From the NCBI RefSeq assembly GCF_015711605.1, contig NZ_JABTEZ010000003.1, positions 682,001 to 746,000 of the forward strand: DNA of 64,000 nucleotides, read 5' to 3'. Below are positions 58,750-64,000 of this stretch, one piece after another. This stretch comes from Planomonospora sp. ID67723. GTDB lineage: Bacteria; Actinomycetota; Actinomycetes; Streptosporangiales; Streptosporangiaceae. Numbering within the stretch: the first letter of the stretch is position 1; every line of letters starts with the position of its first letter. The notes under the pieces are model-generated. The model was not told the origin of the DNA, made no database searches, and saw nothing but the letters and a program-made list of their open reading frames with translations. A program made the translations under genes and the position numbers.

Positions 58750-59889
58750 ATGCGGGTGCTGCACACATCGGACTGGCATCTGGGCCGATCCTTCCATCGC
58801 GAGAGCCTCCTGTCCGCCCAGGGGGCCTTCGTCGACCATCTGGTCGAGACGGTCAGGGCCGAGCGCGTCGACGTGGTCGTCGTCTCCGGCGACGTCTACG
58901 ACCGGGCGCTGCCCTCGGTCGACGCGGTGGAGCTGTGCAACCAGGCGCTGCGGCGGCTGGTCGCCGAGGGCGTGCGCACCATCATGATCAGCGGGAACCA
59001 CGACTCCGCGCGCCGCCTCGGGTTCGGCGCCGACCTGATCGACGCCGCGGGTGTGCATCTGCGCACCGACCCCGCCCGGGTCGGCGAGCCCGTGACGGTC
59101 GGCGACGAGACCGGGGAGGTGGCGTTCTACGGCATCCCCTACCTGGAGCCGGAGCTGGTCCGCGGCCCCTGGGAGCTGCCCGAGCGCACCCACACCGCCG
59201 CGATCGGGCACGCCATGTCGCTGGTCAGGGCCGACACGGCCCGGCGAGGCGCCCGCTCGGTGGTCCTGGCCCACGCCTTCGTGACCGGGGGGCAGGGCAG
59301 CGACAGCGAGCGCGACATCAGCGTCGGAGGCGTCGCGCACGTCCCGGCCGCGGCCTTCGACGGCGCCGACTACGTCGCCCTGGGCCACCTGCACGGCCGC
59401 CAGCGGATGACCGAGACGGTGCGCTACTCCGGTTCCCCGATCGCCTACTCCTTCTCCGAGACCGATCAGGTGAAGGGCTCCTGGCTGGTGGAGATCGGGC
59501 CGGACGGGTTCGCCGGCGCCGAGTTCGCCGAGGCCCCGGTGCCCCGGCGGCTCGGGCGCCTCACCGGCCGCCTCGACGACCTGCTCACCTCCGGCGCCTA
59601 CGCCGACCACGAGGACCGCTGGCTCCAGGTGACGCTGACCGACCCGGTCCGGCCCAAGGGGGCGATGGAGCGGCTCAGGACACGCTTCGCGCACACGCTC
59701 GCCCTCTCCTTCGAACCCGAGGGCGGGGGCCAGGAGACCGCGGCCCGTCCCCGGGTGGCGGGCCGCCCCGAGATCGAGGTCGCGCTCGACTTCGTCCGGG
59801 AGGTGCGCGGCGAGGCCGCCGACGCCGACGAGACCGGCCTGCTCCAGAAGGCCATCGAGGAGTGCCGCACGAAGGAGGCGATGGCGTAG
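58750..59889 (+). CDS. sbcD: Exonuclease SbcD (Mre11-like nuclease subunit)
   Basis: A 379-residue metallophosphoesterase that cuts DNA hairpins and ends with SbcC. All Mre11 motifs are visible: HTSDWHLGRSF, VVSGDVYDRA, ISGNHDSARR, LAHAFV and LGHLHGRQ. ATG 58750 starts directly at the first motif and is supported by the promoter hexamer, so the in-frame ATG at 58720 is not used. The stop TAG is followed at once by the sbcC ATG. Confidence 0.95.
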   Translation: MRVLHTSDWHLGRSFHRESLLSAQGAFVDHLVETVRAERVDVVVVSGDVYDRALPSVDAVELCNQALRRLVAEGVRTIMISGNHDSARRLGFGADLIDAAGVHLRTDPARVGEPVTVGDETGEVAFYGIPYLEPELVRGPWELPERTHTAAIGHAMSLVRADTARRGARSVVLAHAFVTGGQGSDSERDISVGGVAHVPAAAFDGADYVALGHLHGRQRMTETVRYSGSPIAYSFSETDQVKGSWLVEIGPDGFAGAEFAEAPVPRRLGRLTGRLDDLLTSGAYADHEDRWLQVTLTDPVRPKGAMERLRTRFAHTLALSFEPEGGGQETAARPRVAGRPEIEVALDFVREVRGEAADADETGLLQKAIEECRTKEAMA

Positions 59890-62800
59890 ATGCGCCCGCA
59901 CCGGTTGCAGATCACGGCCTTCGGCTCCTTCCCCGGGGAGGAGGAGGTCGACTTCGACGCCCTCTCCGAAGCCGGGCTGTTTTTGGTGCACGGTCCCACC
60001 GGGGCGGGCAAGACCACCGTGCTGGACGCGCTCTGCTACGCCCTCTACGGCCGGGTGCCCGGTCAGCGCGACAGCGCCAGGAGTCTGCGCTGCGACCACG
60101 CCCCGCCGGGCCGGGGGCCGCGCGTGGTCCTGGAGGTCACCATCCGGGGCCGCCGCTTCCGGATCACCCGCTCGCCCGCCTGGCAGCGGCCCAAGCAGCG
60201 CGGCACCGGCACGACCGAGGAGAAGGCCAAGGTCGTCGTGGAGGAACGGCGCGGCTCCGGCCCGTGGACCGGCCTGACCACCCGCGCCGACGAGGCCGGG
60301 GATCTGGTGAGCGGGCTGCTCGGCATGAACGCCGCCCAGTTCTGCCAGGTCGCCATGTTGCCCCAGGGGGACTTCTCCCGGTTCCTGCGCGCCGACGGCG
60401 AGGAACGCCGGAAGGTCCTGGAACGCCTCTTCTCCGTAAAGATCTACGCCGCCGCCGAGTCCTGGCTCGCCGACCGCCGCACCCAGGCCTTCCGCGACCA
60501 GCAGGCCCTCCGCAAGGAGGTCGACTCCGTCGTCAACCGCGTCGAGGAGGCCGCCGGTCCCGACCTCCTCGCCGCCCTCGCCGCGTCCTCCCCCGCGGTC
60601 TCGGCGGAGGAGGACCCGCTGGGGTGGGCGGACGCCCTCGTGAAGCTGGCCGGTGAGACGGCCGCCGCGGTGGCCCGGAGCGGGGTCGAGGGCGAGGCGG
60701 CCGTACCGCAGGCCCGAAGGCGGCTGGAGGAGGGCGTCGCGCTGGCCGACCGGCAGCGCCGTCACGCCGAGGCCCTGGCCCGGGGCCGGGTACTGGAGGA
60801 GAGCGCCGAGGAACGGGCCGATCTGGAGGCCGTCCTCGCGGAGGCGGCCAGGGCCGACCGGGTGCTGCCCCTCGTCCAGGAGGTCCGGCAGCGGGCCGAG
60901 GCCGCGGCCAAGGCCCGCGACCTGGCCGCCGACGCGCTCACCAGGGCCCTGCCCCTGACCGGGGAGACCGTCGGCCCCGAGCGTCTCACCGCGCTGGAAC
61001 GGGACCGGCGGGACGAGATCACCAGGCTGGGCGAGCTGAGGGCGGAGGAGGTCCGGCTGGGGGAGATCCTCCGGGACCGCGCGGAGGCGGACCGGGAGAT
61101 CGAGCGGCTGACCGGTGAGCAGGCCGGCGCGGACGCCCGACTGGAGGTCCTGCCCGGGCTCCGCGACGACGCGGAGGCCCGCCTCACCGCCGCCCGCCTG
61201 AACGCCGCCCGGCTCCCCGCCGCCGAGTCGGTCAGGGAGACGGCGGTGGCCCGGCTCCGGGCGACCGAAGAGCGCGATCGCCTCGCCGCCGGCCTGGACG
61301 CCGTCCGCCAGGAGCTGGCGGCCCTCCTCTCCGTACTCCCCCCGCAGAACGGTCCGTCCGGCGGGCTCCTCGCCCCGGACGGGAGCCTCACCGCGGAGAC
61401 GCCCGGTCTCAAGGAACTGCTGGCCTCCGCCGAGCGCGAGCGCCGCGACGCCCTCGCCGGCCTGGAGGGGCTGCGCGGGGACGAGGCGCGGCTCGCGGAG
61501 CTGGAGGCGGAGCTCACCGCGCTCGACGCCGGCCTCCGCGACCTGGCGGTGCAGGAGACCGAGCTCGCCGGGACCCTGCGGGAACTGCCCGCCGCGCTCG
61601 CCGAGGTCTCGGTCAGGCTCTCCGCCGTCAGGGCCGAGGCCGCCAGGATCCCGGCGGCCGAGGCGGCGGCGGCCTCCGCCGCCGCCGCGCTGGAGGCCGC
61701 CCGGCGCCGCGACACGCTGCGCGCCGGCCTCGACGCGGCCCGCGCGGCCCAGGCCGAGGCCGTCGACCGCGCCCAGGAGCTGCGCGACCGGCTCCAGGAT
61801 CTCCGGCAGGCCCGGATCGACGGGATGGCGGCCGAGCTCGCCGCCGAACTCGTCCCCGGCGAGCCCTGCGCGGTCTGCGGTTCGCCCGACCACCCCGCCC
61901 CGGCGGCCCCGGCCGACGAGGCGCCCACCGCCGACGACGAGCGCGCGGCCCAGCGCGCCTACGAAGCAGCCCTGGAGCTGCGCCAGGACGCCGAGAACAG
62001 GGCCGTCGCCCTGGCCTCCCAGTTCGAGGAGGTTCTCGCCCTCGCCGGTGACCTGACCGTCCGGGAGACGGAGGAGGCTCTCGCCGGAGCCGGGCGGGAG
62101 CTGGCCGCCCTCACCGCGGTCGCAGGGACGGAGCCGGAGCTCGCCGTCGAGGTGGACCGGGCCACCGCCGTCCTGGAGGAGACCAGAGAGCGGGCCGGGG
62201 AGATCGCCCGGCGGCTGGCCGAGGGCCGCGCCCGCCGCACCGCCGCGCAGGCCGAGCAGGCCCGGCTGGGAGCCCGCCTCGACGGGGCCCGCGGCGCCGA
62301 CCCCACCGTCCGGGCGCGTCGCGAACGCCTCGCCGCGGAGTCCGCCGGCCTCGCCTCCGCCCTGGCCGCCGTCGTCCGGGTGGAGGAGGCCGCGGCCCGG
62401 TACGAAGAGGCGGCCACCAGGCACGGCATCGACCGGGCCGTCGTCCGCGGTGTCCGGCGGGAGGATTCCGAGGAGGCCGCGGACGGTGAGGGGTGCGCCG
62501 CGCCTGCCGTGCTGACCGCGGTCCGGGCCGCCGAGGATCTCGTGGAGGCGGAGCGGGTCCTGACCGGGTTGCGGGAGTCTGCGGACGCCGTACCCGCGTT
62601 CGAGGCCGAGACGGAGCGTCTGACGGCCGAGCTCGCAGAGCTCAGGGAGCGGTCACGCGAGCTCGCGGTGGCGCTGTCCGCGCGCCGCGCCGACGCCGAG
62701 CGGCTCGCCGCCGACGCCGGGCGGCTGACGGCGCGCCTCGACGAGGCCCGGGGGGAGGATCCGACGCTGGCCGCCCGGCTGGAGCGGCTGTCGGAGGAGG

Positions 62801-63774
62801 CCGATCTGCTCGGGGAGGCCGTCGAGGCCACCCGGCAGGAGCGGGCCGCCGAGGCCGAGCTGGAGGCGGCCGGGGTGCGGGCTGCGGCGGCGGTGGCCGA
62901 GGCGGGATTCCTCGGGCTCGACGACGCCCGTGCGGCGGTCCGCCCGGCCGCCGAGCAGGCGGAGAAGGCCGAACGGCTCCGCGCGCTCGATCAGGAGCGC
63001 GCGGCCGTCGACGCCTGGCTGGCCGACCCGGAGCTGATCGCCGCCGCGGCGCAGCCCGAGCCCGACCTGGCCGGGCTGGAGGCGGCCCGTGACGCCGCCG
63101 AGTCCGCGTACGCCGCCTTCCTCTCCGTCAGGCAGCGGGCCGAGGACCGCCGCGACCGTCTGGCCGCGCTCCGCACCGAGCTGGCCGGCTGCCTGGACCG
63201 CTGGCTGCCCGCCGCGGAACGGCACCGCCTCGCGGACCGCCTCGCCGCACTGACCAGCGGAAACTCCAGCGACAACCGATGGAGGATGCGCCTGTCGTCC
63301 TACGTTCTCGGCGAGCGTCTCCGCCAGGTCGTCGCCTCCGCCAACGAGCGGCTGGACCACATGTCGGGCGGCCGGTACCTCCTCGACCACGACCTCGGGC
63401 GTGCGGCGGGCGACCGCAGCAGGTCCGGAGGCGGGCTCGGGTTGCGGATCCTGGACGCCTGGACGGGGGTGGCCCGTGACCCCGCCACGCTGTCGGGAGG
63501 AGAGAGCTTCATCACCTCGCTGGCTCTCGCCCTCGGCCTGGCCGACGTGGTCACCGCCGAGGCCGGGGGAGTGGAGCTCGGCACGCTCTTCGTCGACGAG
63601 GGCTTCGGCACCCTGGACGAGGACACCCTGGACGGCGTTCTGGACATCCTGGACGGCCTGCGCGACGGCGGCCGGGCCGTCGGCATCGTCAGCCACGTCG
63701 GGGAGCTGCGCGTCCGGATTCCCGCCCAGCTCCACGTCCGCAAGGAACGGCACGGCTCGACCATCCGCCAGTGA
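59890..63774 (+). CDS. sbcC: Exonuclease SbcC (Rad50-like ATPase subunit)
   Basis: A 1294-residue SMC/Rad50-type ATPase, longer than the usual 1000-1050. Walker A is GPTGAGKTT (about 35-43), the zinc hook is PCAVCGSP (Cys660, Cys663), the signature is LSGGESF (about 1201) and Walker B is GTLFVDEGFGTLD. Between these lie two very long Ala/Glu/Arg-rich coiled coils, which explain the extra length. It partners SbcD to process DNA ends and cruciforms. Its start is the base after the sbcD stop. A strong hairpin follows the gene. Confidence 0.95.
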   Translation: MRPHRLQITAFGSFPGEEEVDFDALSEAGLFLVHGPTGAGKTTVLDALCYALYGRVPGQRDSARSLRCDHAPPGRGPRVVLEVTIRGRRFRITRSPAWQRPKQRGTGTTEEKAKVVVEERRGSGPWTGLTTRADEAGDLVSGLLGMNAAQFCQVAMLPQGDFSRFLRADGEERRKVLERLFSVKIYAAAESWLADRRTQAFRDQQALRKEVDSVVNRVEEAAGPDLLAALAASSPAVSAEEDPLGWADALVKLAGETAAAVARSGVEGEAAVPQARRRLEEGVALADRQRRHAEALARGRVLEESAEERADLEAVLAEAARADRVLPLVQEVRQRAEAAAKARDLAADALTRALPLTGETVGPERLTALERDRRDEITRLGELRAEEVRLGEILRDRAEADREIERLTGEQAGADARLEVLPGLRDDAEARLTAARLNAARLPAAESVRETAVARLRATEERDRLAAGLDAVRQELAALLSVLPPQNGPSGGLLAPDGSLTAETPGLKELLASAERERRDALAGLEGLRGDEARLAELEAELTALDAGLRDLAVQETELAGTLRELPAALAEVSVRLSAVRAEAARIPAAEAAAASAAAALEAARRRDTLRAGLDAARAAQAEAVDRAQELRDRLQDLRQARIDGMAAELAAELVPGEPCAVCGSPDHPAPAAPADEAPTADDERAAQRAYEAALELRQDAENRAVALASQFEEVLALAGDLTVRETEEALAGAGRELAALTAVAGTEPELAVEVDRATAVLEETRERAGEIARRLAEGRARRTAAQAEQARLGARLDGARGADPTVRARRERLAAESAGLASALAAVVRVEEAAARYEEAATRHGIDRAVVRGVRREDSEEAADGEGCAAPAVLTAVRAAEDLVEAERVLTGLRESADAVPAFEAETERLTAELAELRERSRELAVALSARRADAERLAADAGRLTARLDEARGEDPTLAARLERLSEEADLLGEAVEATRQERAAEAELEAAGVRAAAAVAEAGFLGLDDARAAVRPAAEQAEKAERLRALDQERAAVDAWLADPELIAAAAQPEPDLAGLEAARDAAESAYAAFLSVRQRAEDRRDRLAALRTELAGCLDRWLPAAERHRLADRLAALTSGNSSDNRWRMRLSSYVLGERLRQVVASANERLDHMSGGRYLLDHDLGRAAGDRSRSGGGLGLRILDAWTGVARDPATLSGGESFITSLALALGLADVVTAEAGGVELGTLFVDEGFGTLDEDTLDGVLDILDGLRDGGRAVGIVSHVGELRVRIPAQLHVRKERHGSTIRQ

Positions 63775-63785
63775 CGGCGGCCAGA

Positions 63786-63832
63786 CCCGCGGCGCGCCCG
63801 CGCGGCAGGGTGCGGTGCGGGCGCGCCGCGGG
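63786..63832 (+). terminator. Hairpin after sbcC
   Basis: Arms 63786-63801 and 63817-63832 form a perfect 16-bp stem with a 15-nt loop, 11 nt after the stop. Confidence 0.8.
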
Positions 63833-63914
63833 CTTCGAAGGGGATCCGACACTTTCGCATTCTGTGATATTTCGATTACGCTAAGGCTTTTTCTTCCGCC
63901 GCCGATGGAACGGC

Positions 63915-64000
63915 ATGGACAGGTCTCGGGCGTGGCGCGTCTACCTCCTCGGCGGTTTGATCGTCGTGGCGGTGTACGCGTCGATGCCGTACGGCCTGGC
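63915..64000 (+). CDS. Membrane protein, N-terminal fragment
   Basis: ATG 63915 opens a frame that runs off the right edge (28 full codons). It starts MDRSRAWRVYLLGGLIVVAV and continues hydrophobic, so a first membrane helix begins about residue 9. The N terminus resembles those of membrane-bound GGDEF/EAL signalling proteins in actinomycetes, but too little is present to say. An AT-rich stretch with TACGCT (63877-63882) upstream may be its promoter. Confidence 0.55.
   Translation, partial: MDRSRAWRVYLLGGLIVVAVYASMPYGL

Noticed and set aside
58648-62424. Open frame of more than 1200 codons on the minus strand across sbcD and sbcC
   Set aside because: Same artefact: Gly/Leu/Arg/Pro-rich with no motifs, and both genes beneath it are certain.

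Overview
The window is very GC-rich, gene-dense chromosomal DNA from an actinomycete. GC-rich third codon positions, many GTG starts, leaderless-type promoters, an MsiK-type sugar ATPase under a LacI repressor, many lipoproteins and secreted hydrolases all point that way. The gene repertoire would suit Streptosporangiales (Streptosporangium or Nonomuraea type), but that is inference. I see no rRNA, tRNA, CRISPR array, prophage or intact insertion sequence. The layout looks like ordinary core and accessory chromosome, with one small low-GC toxin-antitoxin insertion.

Layout. 1-1851: end of the shikimate operon (aroK fragment, aroB, aroQ), followed by an SGNH hydrolase. 2758-8959: a DinG-type Fe-S helicase facing a repeat-rich disordered protein, a CPA1 Na+/H+ antiporter and a flavin-binding PPOX-fold protein. 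9039-10700: a lipoprotein with all six copper ligands of PHM/DBM-type monooxygenases and a stand-alone UBP-type zinc finger. 10857-17810: a six-gene branched-chain-amino-acid-type ABC operon with an acyl-CoA ligase in the middle. 17914-22325: small lipoprotein, two DUF202 proteins, a duplicated membrane protein with a degenerate DHODH-like head, CsbD and a HigBA module. 22499-25903: a di-iron protein and its divergent TetR regulator with two dyad operators, a secreted transglycosylase with a possible structured leader, and glutathione peroxidase. 25965-30907: LacI repressor, msiK, an SDR, a PQQ-type sugar dehydrogenase and a CMD protein. 31333-38458: a lipoprotein with an unusual FtsH-like protease, zinc carboxypeptidase, methyltransferase and zinc-ribbon protein. 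38636-40723: aldehyde dehydrogenase and a DUF985 cupin.

40873-48321 is the most interesting block. It is a five-gene, mostly overlapping operon (SWIM protein, DUF5691-type protein, MoxR AAA+ ATPase, DUF5682-type protein, VWA protein) that resembles the poorly understood YehL-type MoxR systems. After it come an MFS/TetR pair with a periodic five-site operator array, a second MFS exporter, an enolase-superfamily protein that has lost its catalytic lysines, an LCP ligase, an enoyl-CoA hydratase, two alpha/beta hydrolases, sbcD-sbcC and the start of a membrane protein at the right edge.

A recurring regulatory theme is a TAnnnT hexamer ending 6 or 7 nt before the start codon of at least thirteen genes. 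This is the signature of leaderless transcription, and it also settled several start codons.
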